Assembly (NCBI GenBank): GCA_902363555.1
Contig: CABJAM010000001.1
Coordinates: 620,001-684,000 of the forward strand
Source of the DNA: Lachnospiraceae bacterium
GTDB taxonomy: Bacteria; Bacillota; Clostridia; Lachnospirales; Lachnospiraceae
Direction of reading: 5' to 3'
DNA length: 64,000 nt
The notes under the pieces are model-generated. The model saw only the letters and a program-made list of their open reading frames with translations, did no database searches and was not told the DNA's origin. This document shows positions 51,841 to 60,683 of this stretch, piece after piece. Positions within the stretch are counted from its first letter, which is position 1, and each line of letters opens with the position of its first letter. The position numbers were made by a program, and so were the translations under genes.

Positions 51841-53046
51841 ATGACTTACGATTTCACAACAATTATGGACCGAACCGGCAAGGATTCCATTGCCGTAGAC
51901 ATCATCCCTGTTCCTGACGCAAAGGTGCAGGAAGGCTTCACAAAAATCCCCATGTGGGTTGCGGATATGAATTTTGCCACAGCGCCCACCATCACCGATG
52001 CCATTATTGAGCGGGCGAAGCACCCGGCATTCGGTTATTTTTCAGAATCCGATGAATACTTTGATTCGATCATCCGCTGGCAGGAGCAGCGCAATCAGGT
52101 GACCGGGCTGACCAAAGAATGCATTGGTTATGAAAATGGTGTTCTGGGCGGACTGATTTCGGCACTTCAGGCATTTTGTTCAGCCGGCGATGCTGTTCTC
52201 CTCCACAGCCCGACATATGTCGGTTTTACAGGGAGTATTTCCAACAATGGTTATAAGATCGTCCACAGCGATCTTGTTCAGGATGAGAATGGTGTCTGGC
52301 GCATGGACTACGCGGATATGGATGCCAAAATCAAAAAGCATAAAATCCATGCCGCTGTTTTCTGTTCGCCGCATAACCCCTGCGGCCGAGTGTGGGAGCG
52401 CTGGGAAATTGAGAAGGCCATGGAGGTTTATGAGGCCAATGACTGTTTTGTTATTGCCGATGAAATATGGTCCGATCTGCTTCTGAATGGAAATAAGCAC
52501 ATACCAACCCAATCGGTTTCGGATTGGGCAAAAAATAATGTGATCGCCTTATATGCACCGTCGAAAACATTCAACCTGGCCGGGCTTATTGGCTCCTATC
52601 ATATTATTTACAATAGCTATCTGCGCGACCGGGTGGAGAAGCAGTCCTCCCTGTCTCATTATAATAGCATGAACGTATTGTCCATGCACGCGCTGATCGG
52701 GGCCTATAAGCCAGAGGGTGCCCTGTGGGTGGATGAGCTGCGTCAGGTGCTCAGCGATAACGTAAATTATGCGTACGACTATATTACCAGTCATTTTAAA
52801 GGCGTTACCCTTGCCAAGCCAGAGGGAACGTATATGCTGTACCTGAACTGCGAGCAATGGTGCCGGGAGCATGAAAAAACGCTGGATGAGCTGTTAAAGG
52901 CCGGTGTGGCTGTTGGTGTTATATGGCAGGATGGACGGCCATTTCACCGCCCCTATGCTATCCGTGTGAACCTGGCGGTTCCGCATTCTCTTGTGGAGGA
53001 GGCCATGGCGCGCCTGGATAAATACGTATTTAATTGCGGTGTATAG
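51841..53046 (+). CDS. patB: PatB/MalY-type cystathionine C-S lyase
   Basis: A 401-residue class I/II PLP aminotransferase-fold enzyme of the PatB/MalY group, which cleaves cystathionine or related C-S bonds. The PLP lysine is Lys242 in APSKTFNLAGL; MWVADMNFATAP, SPHNPCGRVW and the C-terminal RVNLAVP motifs are typical. AAAGAAGGACGG precedes the ATG. It is a single gene following the prepilin gene by 46 bp. Confidence 0.92.
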   Translation: MTYDFTTIMDRTGKDSIAVDIIPVPDAKVQEGFTKIPMWVADMNFATAPTITDAIIERAKHPAFGYFSESDEYFDSIIRWQEQRNQVTGLTKECIGYENGVLGGLISALQAFCSAGDAVLLHSPTYVGFTGSISNNGYKIVHSDLVQDENGVWRMDYADMDAKIKKHKIHAAVFCSPHNPCGRVWERWEIEKAMEVYEANDCFVIADEIWSDLLLNGNKHIPTQSVSDWAKNNVIALYAPSKTFNLAGLIGSYHIIYNSYLRDRVEKQSSLSHYNSMNVLSMHALIGAYKPEGALWVDELRQVLSDNVNYAYDYITSHFKGVTLAKPEGTYMLYLNCEQWCREHEKTLDELLKAGVAVGVIWQDGRPFHRPYAIRVNLAVPHSLVEEAMARLDKYVFNCGV

Positions 53047-53175
53047 ATTATACCTGTACTAATGCCTCCCGACGTAAATGCGCCGTGTTATAGCATCCGC
53101 TATCTACGCCAGGAGGCACTCGGTAACTGTTCGGCATCTATGAACGGTTGCTGAACTGGTATATTTATATAAAAA

Positions 53176-53217
53176 TTTGCGCTGCTGCGCAGTCTTGTCA
53201 CGGATGAAAAATCGATG
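53176..53217 (+). repeat. R2-like element upstream of GH3 gene
   Basis: TTGCGCTGCTGCGCA hairpin followed by TTGTCAC and a weak hairpin ending ATGGCA; a degenerate R2. The GH3 ribosome-binding site (AAAGGAGGAG) starts 7 bp later. The preceding GTAACTGTTCGG stretch resembles the element at 13121. Confidence 0.4.
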
Positions 53218-53239
53218 GCAGGTAAAGGAGGAGTTTTGT

Positions 53240-54940
53240 ATGGTCAATTTAAAGGAAAAACCGTTTTATCTCAGTGATGAGGATATCCAATGGGTGGAAG
53301 ATATTAAAAACGGTATGACACTTGAAGAAAAAATCGGACAATTATTCTGTCCGGTAGGGTTTACAAAGGATGAGAAGCTGCTAAAGCCCATGCTGGATAA
53401 AAATATTGCAGGAATCATGTATCGTTCCGGGCCTGCCCAAGAGATTCAAGATGCCCAGCGCTGGCTCCAGGAAAATGCTAAAATCCCTCTGCTGCTCCCG
53501 GCCAATCTTGAAGCGGGCGGTACGGGCTCTGCTGCGGAAGGCACTGATTACGGCAAACCGCTGCAAATGGCTGCCACTGGTGACCCGGAGGAGGGCTATC
53601 ATCTGGGTTTTGTATCCTGTACGGAAGGTGCGGCTGTGGGCGTTAATTGGAGTTTTGCACCCATTGTCGACATAGACAATAACTGGCGCAATCCCATTAC
53701 TAACCTGCGCACATTCGGTGACGATGCGAAACGGGTCCTGGCCTTTGGCTCCGGTTATCTGCGCGGTGCGAAGGAGGCCGGCGTTGCCGTATCCATCAAG
53801 CATTTCCCAGGCGATGGTGTGGACGAGCGCGACCAGCATTTACATACAACGACCAATGCATTGTCAGCGGAAGAATGGATGGATACCTATGGTATGATTT
53901 ATAAAGGCCTCATTGATCAGGGAGCCCAGACGGTCATGGTTGGACATATTGCTCAGCCGGCATGGGCAAAGAAGCTGAACCCGGATCTGACATTGGAGGA
54001 AACCTATCGGCCGGCAACGCTTTCCAAAGAGATTATCGGCGGATTGCTTCGCGGGGAGCTGGGCTTTAACGGCATGATCGTCACCGATGCTTCCGCCATG
54101 TTAGGCTATACATGCGCCATGCCGCGCCGAGAAGCTGTTCCTACAACCATTGCCATCGGTTGCGATATGTTCCTGTTTAACAAGAGCTTCGATGAGGACT
54201 ATGAATATATGATGGAGGGCTACAAAAACGGTGTGATTACGGACGAGCGTTTAGATGATGCCCTGACACGTATCCTTGGCTTAAAAGCGTCTTTAGGTTT
54301 ACATAAAAAACAAAAGGCAGGTACGCTGGTTCCCGGACCGGAAGCTCTGGAGCGACTTCACAATGAGCAGTTTGTGCAATGGGCCAAGTCCTGTGCGGAT
54401 AAAGCGGTGACATTGGTCAAAGACACCCAGAACCTGCTGCCCATAACGCCTGAAAAATATCCGCGGATCGTATTGTTTACATCGGAAGGCGGCGGCTATT
54501 TTGGAGAAACCAATGGCCTGCATGAGAAGCTGAAAGCTGCGCTGGCCGCTGAAGGCTTTACAGTGCTCGATCCGCCGGAGGGCGCTTACATTTCCGACAA
54601 GCCTATTACTGTTGAGGGCTTTAAGGAAAATTATGATCTGGCGCTGTATGCCTTTGACTTCCCCACCGCATCCAATAATACGGTGGTGCGCCTGAGCTGG
54701 AAGGGCGGACTTGGCGGCAGCAATACGCCGTGGTTTACAAGAGAGCTCCCCACCATGGCGGTCAGCTTTGCCAATCCATATCATTTGATCGATGTGCCGG
54801 AGATTAAGACGTACATCAATGCTTATACGGATACGGAGTTCACCATTCCGGCAGTGATTGAGAAGATTACCGGAAAGAGTCCGTTTAAGGGCGTAAGCCC
54901 GGTGGACCCGTTCTGTGGACGGATCGATACGACGTTTTAA
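53240..54940 (+). CDS. GH3 beta-N-acetylhexosaminidase-like protein
   Basis: A 566-residue GH3 protein with a NagZ-like barrel: KHFPGDGVDERDQHLHTT (the Asp/His general acid loop of NagZ types) and nucleophile Asp283 in MIVTDASAM. A GH3 C-terminal alpha/beta domain follows (from about 390). No signal peptide, so it is cytoplasmic and may recycle muropeptides or cut GlcNAc sugars. The ATG at 53240 has AAAGGAGGAG upstream. A terminator follows. Confidence 0.88.
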   Translation: MVNLKEKPFYLSDEDIQWVEDIKNGMTLEEKIGQLFCPVGFTKDEKLLKPMLDKNIAGIMYRSGPAQEIQDAQRWLQENAKIPLLLPANLEAGGTGSAAEGTDYGKPLQMAATGDPEEGYHLGFVSCTEGAAVGVNWSFAPIVDIDNNWRNPITNLRTFGDDAKRVLAFGSGYLRGAKEAGVAVSIKHFPGDGVDERDQHLHTTTNALSAEEWMDTYGMIYKGLIDQGAQTVMVGHIAQPAWAKKLNPDLTLEETYRPATLSKEIIGGLLRGELGFNGMIVTDASAMLGYTCAMPRREAVPTTIAIGCDMFLFNKSFDEDYEYMMEGYKNGVITDERLDDALTRILGLKASLGLHKKQKAGTLVPGPEALERLHNEQFVQWAKSCADKAVTLVKDTQNLLPITPEKYPRIVLFTSEGGGYFGETNGLHEKLKAALAAEGFTVLDPPEGAYISDKPITVEGFKENYDLALYAFDFPTASNNTVVRLSWKGGLGGSNTPWFTRELPTMAVSFANPYHLIDVPEIKTYINAYTDTEFTIPAVIEKITGKSPFKGVSPVDPFCGRIDTTF

Positions 54941-54999
54941 TTCGGGCGGATGTATGACTTTTTAGAGATGGAACATAAAAGCGCGGATGTTCGCGTGGG

Positions 55000-55034
55000 A
55001 AAATCCCCTCACAGGTGGCTGTGGGGGGATTTTT
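55000..55034 (+). terminator. Terminator after GH3 gene
   Basis: AAAATCCCC (55000-55008) pairs with GGGGATTTTT, with an inner CAG/CTG pair. Confidence 0.85.
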
Positions 55035-55192
55035 ATCCAATAAGATATGACACAGCGATGAATAAGATCAAACTGTCGTATATTTATAAATTTTACTGCT
55101 TGACAAGCTTCATAATGGTATATATACTTAAAAACGTAGAAGACAAATATTGGCATTGCTCAATCATGTAAAGAGCAGAAAGGAGGATAATT

Positions 55193-55273
55193 ATGGCACA
55201 GGCAAACATTTCAAATAACAATATATTACTAAATCATAGAGTGCGGATTGTCCTCGTGGCAATTCATATATAA
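55193..55273 (+). pseudogene. Truncated RelB/DinJ-like antitoxin ORF
   Basis: A 26-codon ORF starting MAQANISNNNILL with AGGAGG 6 nt upstream. MAQANIS is a frequent start of RelB/DinJ antitoxins, but the frame diverges after it and stops. An R2-like repeat begins 4 nt after the stop. It is probably a decayed antitoxin gene; a functional micropeptide cannot be excluded. Confidence 0.4.
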
Positions 55274-55276
55274 CAA

Positions 55277-55325
55277 GAATTGCGCTGATATAAAAGCTGG
55301 TCAGTGATTTCATTGGGAAATCTCT
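55277..55325 (+). repeat. R2 repeat, degenerate copy
   Basis: GAATTGCGCTGAT is kept but the partner strand is changed to ATAAAAGC; then GGTCA-GT-GATTTC-ATTG-GGAAATC. The second hairpin is intact. An ATCAGCT/AGCTGAT hairpin follows near 55355. Confidence 0.55.
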
Positions 55326-55404
55326 AATATATATAACATCTGTAATCAGATCAATCAGCTACAAGCTGATTCTTTCATTCCCGTTTATATATCTGGACAA
55401 TCCG

Positions 55405-55430
55405 GCACCTCAATTTAGAGGTGCTTTTTT
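55405..55430 (+). terminator. Intrinsic terminator preceding R1
   Basis: GCACCTC-AATTTA-GAGGTGC followed by TTTTTT; R1 begins at 55431. Confidence 0.88.
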
Positions 55431-55594
55431 GCGCGAAGCAACGAGCCAAAGTGGGAGCTTGCTCACTACTTTGGCGACTGCCGCGACCAGTCGGAGCGCA
55501 GCGGAGACCGGTGCGTGAAGCAACGAGCCCAAAGTGGAGCTTGCTCACCTTTTCGGCGACTGCCGCGACCGGTCGGAGCGCAGCGGAGACAGGT
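55431..55594 (+). repeat. R1 repeat, two tandem units
   Basis: Two 82-bp units (55431-55512, 55513-55594) and a partial third (GCATGAAGCCACGCC). In unit 1 the first stem is GCCAAAGT/ACTTTGGC, a compensated change from CAAAGG/CCTTTG at 6432. The 732-bp gap 54941-55672 is otherwise explained by the terminator, decayed ORF and R2 copy listed separately. Confidence 0.82.
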
Positions 55595-55672
55595 GCATGA
55601 AGCCACGCCAGGGATACCGCAGGCGGAATCGTGCGCGCTTTGCAAAAGCACCCACAGCGAAAGGATTTTTAG

Positions 55673-56788
55673 ATGAAAACAGTAAACGGATTCTATACAT
55701 CAGCAAATATATACACAGATACTATCGATGATTATGCTTTAGCCCAAATTCAGATGCTTTGTGGTCATAAGGCATTTGAGGGATGTCGAATACGAGTTAT
55801 GCCGGATGTCCATCCCGGTAAGGTTGGCACCATTGGATTTACCTCAACAGTAGGCAAGCAGGTGCTTCCCAGTGTTGTAGGTATTGATATTGGGTGCGGA
55901 GTAACTATGGTAAAGTTAAAACAGAAGAAAGCGGAGTATCAAAAATTGGATACAGTGATTCGCGATAATATTCCTGCGGGTTTTAAAACTCGAAGGACCG
56001 TACATCGTTTCAATGCACAGATTGATTTATCACAAATGATTTGCTGCGGACATATTCATTTGGAAAGGGCAAAATTAAGCCTTGGAACGTTGGGCGGCGG
56101 GAATCATTTTATAGAGCTTGATAAGGATGAGGAAGGTCATCTCTATGCGACCGTACATTCCGGCAGCCGTCATCTGGGAAAAGAAGTAACGGAATACTAT
56201 TTAAAAGAGGGCCAGAAATATCTAAAGGCGCAGGGGATACAGGTTCCATATGAAATGACATTTCTCGAAGGTCAGCTTCTGGAAGATTATATTCACGACC
56301 TGCAGGTCGTTCAGGAATTTGCTGCTCTTAACCGAAAGTCTATTTTGGATGAGCTTATAAAAGGTATGAAATGGAAAGTGGAGGAAGTGATTTCTTCCGT
56401 GCACAATTATATTGATTGCTCCGGGAACGAAAGGGTACTGAGAAAGGGAGCGGTTTCCGCACGAAAAGGTGAACACATTATCCTGCCAATAAATATGCGC
56501 GATGGAATACTGATCGGAAATGGATTAGGAAATGAGGACTGGAATCTTTCAGCGCCCCATGGGGCTGGCCGTATTCTAAAACGTGAGGCGGTTAAGCAGA
56601 AGTATACCGTTTCACAGTTTAAAAAGGAAATGAAGGGTATTTACAGTTCCTGTATCGGACCGGAGACGCTGGATGAAGCACCATTCGCCTATCGGGGAAT
56701 TACAGAGATAGAGAAGAGTATTGGGGAAACAATGACAATTGAAAATGTATTAACGCCTGTGTATAACTTTAAAGCAGGAAGTAAGTAA
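55673..56788 (+). CDS. rtcB: RtcB RNA ligase
   Basis: A 371-residue RtcB-type 3'-phosphate RNA ligase using GTP and manganese. Motifs: MPDVHPGK, GIDIGCGV with the metal Cys, GTLGGGNHFIEL, HSGSRHLG, and APHGAGRI with the His that is guanylylated. It would repair tRNA or rRNA broken by ribotoxins. The ribosome-binding site is weak (AAAGGATTT). A small Cys-rich gene follows within 26 bp. Confidence 0.92.
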   Translation: MKTVNGFYTSANIYTDTIDDYALAQIQMLCGHKAFEGCRIRVMPDVHPGKVGTIGFTSTVGKQVLPSVVGIDIGCGVTMVKLKQKKAEYQKLDTVIRDNIPAGFKTRRTVHRFNAQIDLSQMICCGHIHLERAKLSLGTLGGGNHFIELDKDEEGHLYATVHSGSRHLGKEVTEYYLKEGQKYLKAQGIQVPYEMTFLEGQLLEDYIHDLQVVQEFAALNRKSILDELIKGMKWKVEEVISSVHNYIDCSGNERVLRKGAVSARKGEHIILPINMRDGILIGNGLGNEDWNLSAPHGAGRILKREAVKQKYTVSQFKKEMKGIYSSCIGPETLDEAPFAYRGITEIEKSIGETMTIENVLTPVYNFKAGSK

Positions 56789-56813
56789 TTTCAGGAAGGT
56801 GATGTGGATCAAA

Positions 56814-57005
56814 ATGGCAAAGTATAGAGAAATACCATGTAAATACTATATCGCATTGGGGCAATGCAAAAAGGGTCGGGAAGCCTGCCATAAAACTTAT
56901 TGTCAGCATTGTAATAAATATGAGCCGCGGGCAAAGGTGCGGAGTGTTAATAAAAAGAAGCTGTATAATGAGACGAAGAGACGCAGTGATATTTTCGATT
57001 CTTAG
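56814..57005 (+). CDS. Small Cys-rich putative zinc protein next to rtcB
   Basis: A 63-residue basic protein with CKYYIALGQCKKGREACHKT followed by YCQHCNKY: four to five Cys and a His spaced like a zinc knuckle, then PRAKVR. I do not know a characterised family. AGGAAGG lies upstream; a start at 56802 is also possible. Adjacent to rtcB on the same strand, so a partner in RNA repair is plausible. Confidence 0.65.
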   Translation: MAKYREIPCKYYIALGQCKKGREACHKTYCQHCNKYEPRAKVRSVNKKKLYNETKRRSDIFDS

Positions 57006-57263
57006 TTATACTTCTTGTAAAAATGAATATTTTCGGAAATAACTCAAAAATAAACGGTAATAATATAGCAAAAAAACTCGATGGATTTATTGCCGATAAT
57101 GTGCTATACTGTTCCTCAATTATTGTAGTTATAGATTACGGATTAACGGAAAAAATCAGATCCTATATCTTACAGTTACTGAAATAGTAAAAATCGACTT
57201 TCATGTTAAGTTTGAGAGAATCTATCCGTTCCAAGCGAACCCATTTAGTACGCCATTTGCATG

Positions 57264-57288
57264 AAAACCTATGCTGAGGCATAGGTTT
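57264..57288 (+). terminator. Hairpin upstream of phosphatase gene
   Basis: AAAACCTATG and CATAGGTTT pair around a 6-nt loop, with no T-run. It is the only structure I can name in the 360-bp AT-rich gap 57006-57365; a TATACT box lies near 57113. Confidence 0.35.
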
Positions 57289-57365
57289 AGGTATTAAAAC
57301 CATCGAAAATCTATTCACAATTACAAAATATAGAAATATAAATACTTATAAAGAGGTAAAGTTGT

Positions 57366-57836
57366 ATGATAAATGTACTTTTCGTCTGCCACGGCAACAT
57401 CTGCCGCTCCCCCATGGCAGAATTTGTCCTAAAGGACATGATCCATAAGCGCGGTCTCGACGATGATTTTTACGTCGCATCCGCGGCCACCAGTACCGAG
57501 GAAACCGGAAATCCGGTCCATCCCGGCACCCGAAACAAGCTGCGCCAGTATGGCATATCTACTGAGGGTAAATATGCCGTTACCATGCGTCGCAGTGATT
57601 ATGATAAATATGATTATATTATCGGTATGGAACAGTATAATATCCGAAATATCTTGCGTATCACCGGCCGTGATCCGGAGCACAAGGTCTGTCGGCTCCT
57701 GGATTTTACAGAAAATCCAGGGGATATTGCAGACCCATGGTATACAGGAAATTTTGATGCTACCTATAACGATATTTATGAAGGGTGCACCGCATTTTTT
57801 AACAAGATCGCCCCGGCGGATCGGAAGCAAAAGTGA
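57366..57836 (+). CDS. Low-molecular-weight protein tyrosine phosphatase
   Basis: A 156-residue LMW phosphatase with the P-loop CHGNICRS (Cys8 to Ser15) at the N-terminus and the general-acid Asp in IADPWYTG. Acts on phosphotyrosine in the cytoplasm. It converges with the LysR gene on the other strand, 46 bp away. GAGGT precedes the start. Confidence 0.94.
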   Translation: MINVLFVCHGNICRSPMAEFVLKDMIHKRGLDDDFYVASAATSTEETGNPVHPGTRNKLRQYGISTEGKYAVTMRRSDYDKYDYIIGMEQYNIRNILRITGRDPEHKVCRLLDFTENPGDIADPWYTGNFDATYNDIYEGCTAFFNKIAPADRKQK

Positions 57837-57882
57837 AATTAAAGGCAACATTAAAAGCAACATAGGGAACGGACTGTCATAA

Positions 57883-58779
57883 CTAAAGCGCAATACTCTT
57901 AAATGTTTCCATGAAATTAGCGGCGGCTTTTGAAAGTCTGCCGCTTTTTTCATCCTTTTCCAGACATACGGCGGTCATACGGGTGATCAATTCCTCGCAC
58001 AGTATGGGCAGCGCAGTCAACTGAGAAGTCTGTTGTCCGTAACCGGCCAACCGGCTTATATTTTCCGGAACAAGGGCAATTCCCAGGCCGGCTGCGGCCC
58101 ACTGCAAGGATGTGCGGGCGTCATCGTTTTTACACAGGATCTGAGGCTTTAATCCTGCATTTTGGAAAGCGTGATTGATAATACTTTCAAAACGGCGGTA
58201 GTAGATGAACGGCCTGCCCAAAAGATCTTTTAGATGTATGCCAATGCCGTCGTTTCCTGCAAACAGCTCCGGACGGCCGACGGCCATCAATGGCTCCTCC
58301 GGCCCATAAATAAAGCTGAGCCCATCGGTATTAAAGGGCGTGCGGATGATCGCACACTCGATCAATCCATTTTTTAACTTTTCTATGATTTCGTAAGTAT
58401 TTCCCTCGTATAAATCTACAGTTATCAAAGGATACTTATTTATAAAGTCTGTCATAAGCTGTGTCAGTAAAATTCCACTGGAGGATATACACCCCAGCTT
58501 TAATGTACCCTGCATGCCGCCGGAATAAGAGCGTACCTCCAGCTCTGTGGCGTCCAGCATGGACAGTATATCTTTGGCGCGGTAATATAGAAGCTGGCCG
58601 GCGCCGGTGAGCTCGATCCCGTGAGCTCCGCGTTTGAGTAAAGGTGTGCCAACGGCTTCTTCAAGCTGAACAAGCTGCCGGCTCAGGGGCGGCTGTGAGA
58701 GCTCCAGTTTTTGTGCGGCTGCGGAAATGCTTCCGCTTTCGGCAATGACTGTGAAATAAAAGAGCTGTTTAAAGTTCAT
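57883..58779 (-). CDS. LysR-family transcription regulator
   Basis: A 298-residue LysR regulator with N-terminal winged helix (MNFKQLFYFTVIAESGSISAAAQKLELSQPPLSRQLVQLE) and periplasmic-binding-protein-like effector domain. It is divergent from the ABC exporter genes, which it probably controls. Confidence 0.93.
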   Translation of the reverse strand: MNFKQLFYFTVIAESGSISAAAQKLELSQPPLSRQLVQLEEAVGTPLLKRGAHGIELTGAGQLLYYRAKDILSMLDATELEVRSYSGGMQGTLKLGCISSSGILLTQLMTDFINKYPLITVDLYEGNTYEIIEKLKNGLIECAIIRTPFNTDGLSFIYGPEEPLMAVGRPELFAGNDGIGIHLKDLLGRPFIYYRRFESIINHAFQNAGLKPQILCKNDDARTSLQWAAAGLGIALVPENISRLAGYGQQTSQLTALPILCEELITRMTAVCLEKDEKSGRLSKAAANFMETFKSIAL

Positions 58780-58813
58780 AGGCTATCTCCAATCTCTTTT
58801 TTTAAAAAACCTG

Positions 58814-58842
58814 TTGATATTAATATTTAATAATGGTATAAT
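58814..58842 (+). promoter_or_regulatory. Promoter of the ABC exporter operon
   Basis: TTGATA (58814) and TATAAT (58837), 17-nt spacer; the spacer is an AT-rich ATTAATATTTAAT near-palindrome, a possible LysR site shared with the divergent gene. Confidence 0.7.
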
Positions 58843-58907
58843 CCTAATAACGAATATTCAAAAAAAGTATATGGTTATATTCTACACCAAAACGAGGAGA
58901 ATTGCAA

Positions 58908-60683
58908 ATGGGAAAATTGCTGCATTATCTAAAGGCCTATGTAAAGGAAAGTATCCTCGGGCCTTTGTTTAAACTTCTGGAAGCGTCGTTTGAGCTTCTG
59001 GTGCCTCTGGTCATGGCCAGAATTATTGATGAGGGTATACGCAATCAGGATCTGCCCTTTATTTTAAAAATGGGAGCTATCATTATCGGACTCGGTCTGA
59101 TCGGTCTTGTCTGCTCGATCACGGCTCAGTATTTTGCTGCAAAGGCGGCGGTGGGCTTTGCCACGGCGCTCCGCATGGATTTATTTAAGCATATCCAGGA
59201 CCTGTCCTACACGGAGATGGATACACTGGGAACCTCCACTCTGATCACCCGTATGACCAGCGATGTTAATCAAGTGCAGTCCGGATTGAATCTGGTGCTC
59301 CGCCTGTTTTTGCGCTCGCCGTTTATCGTGTTCGGCGCGATGGTTATGGCATTTACGATTGATGTTAAAGCGGCGTTCATATTTGTGGTGACGATTCCTC
59401 TGCTGTCTATCGTTGTGTTTGGTGTGATGATCATTAGTATCCCGCTGTACCGCAAGGTCCAGAACCGTCTGGATGCAGTTTTGCTCCACACCCGTGAGAA
59501 CCTGGCCGGAGCCCGGGTGATCCGCGCTTTTAACAAAGAGCGCGCCGAGAAAAATCATTTTGAGGATGCCAATGATCATCTGGTCCGCGGACAGATTTTT
59601 GTTGGTAAGATTTCAGCGCTGATGAATCCATTGACCTATGTGATCATTAATATTGCCATGGTTGTGCTGATCTGGACCGGTGCATGGCAGGTGGAGGGCG
59701 GTATTATCACTCAGGGTGCCGTCGTTGCTCTTGTAAATTATATGTCGCAGATTCTGGTGGAGCTTGTTAAGCTGGCCAATCTGATCATAAATATTACAAA
59801 ATCTCTGGCCTGCGCCAGACGTATCCAGTCTGTCCTGGAAACAGAGACGACACTTACCGAAGGTCATGGTGTCAGGACAGATTCCGAGGCTGAGGACATG
59901 GTTGTTTTTGATGATGTATCTTTTGCCTATGCCAATGCGTCTGAGGAATCTTTAAGTCACTTGAGCTTTCGGGTAAAACGCGGCCAGACGGTTGGAATTA
60001 TCGGCGGTACCGGCAGCGGTAAGACGTCGCTTGTAAATCTTATTCCCCGTTTTTATGATGCTACATCTGGTTCTATTTATATTAATGGGCAGGATATCCG
60101 TGAGTATACATTTAATCAGTTAAGAGATCATATTGGCATTGTTCCCCAAAAGGCTGTTCTTTTTAAAGGTACGGTCGCTGATAATCTGAGATGGGGATAT
60201 AAGGATGCGGATCAGACCCGCATGGAGGCGGCGCTGGAGGCGGCTCAGGCTCTGGATTTTGTCCGGGAAAAGGAGGAAGGCCTTAATACTGTAATATTAC
60301 AGGGCGGCTCCAATCTGTCCGGCGGGCAGAGGCAGAGGCTGACCATAGCCAGAGCACTGGTGCGCAGGCCGGAGATCCTTATACTCGACGACAGTGCTTC
60401 CGCGTTGGATTACGCCACGGATGCCCGGTTGAGAAAGGCCATCAAGCGGCTGGATGAACGTATGACAGTTTTTATTGTTTCCCAAAGAGCGGCCAGTATA
60501 TGGCACGCCGACCAGATCATTGTGCTGGATGACGGTGAGGTGGCCGGCATCGGAACGCATGAGGAGCTGCTTGCCGGCTGTGAGGTTTACCAGGAGATTT
60601 ATTATTCACAGTTCCCGAAGGAATCCGGAGAGCATGCACCTTCAATGGGGAATGGCGTGAAAGGAGGTGTGGCACATGCCTGA
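58908..60683 (+). CDS. ABC exporter half, degenerate nucleotide site
   Basis: A 591-residue type IV ABC exporter subunit: six membrane helices (about 1-310) and an NBD with Walker A GGTGSGKT, Q-loop VPQK and signature NLSGGQRQR. Walker B is ILILDDSASALD, with Asp where the catalytic Glu should be, and the H-loop has Gln (VSQRAAS). This matches the degenerate partner of heterodimers such as TM287/288. ATG at 58908 follows CGAGGAGA. It overlaps the next gene by 8 nt. Confidence 0.93.
   Translation: MGKLLHYLKAYVKESILGPLFKLLEASFELLVPLVMARIIDEGIRNQDLPFILKMGAIIIGLGLIGLVCSITAQYFAAKAAVGFATALRMDLFKHIQDLSYTEMDTLGTSTLITRMTSDVNQVQSGLNLVLRLFLRSPFIVFGAMVMAFTIDVKAAFIFVVTIPLLSIVVFGVMIISIPLYRKVQNRLDAVLLHTRENLAGARVIRAFNKERAEKNHFEDANDHLVRGQIFVGKISALMNPLTYVIINIAMVVLIWTGAWQVEGGIITQGAVVALVNYMSQILVELVKLANLIINITKSLACARRIQSVLETETTLTEGHGVRTDSEAEDMVVFDDVSFAYANASEESLSHLSFRVKRGQTVGIIGGTGSGKTSLVNLIPRFYDATSGSIYINGQDIREYTFNQLRDHIGIVPQKAVLFKGTVADNLRWGYKDADQTRMEAALEAAQALDFVREKEEGLNTVILQGGSNLSGGQRQRLTIARALVRRPEILILDDSASALDYATDARLRKAIKRLDERMTVFIVSQRAASIWHADQIIVLDDGEVAGIGTHEELLAGCEVYQEIYYSQFPKESGEHAPSMGNGVKGGVAHA

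Noticed and set aside
54950..55171. 73-codon frame after the GH3 gene
   Set aside because: It contains the GH3 terminator and has no family-like pattern.
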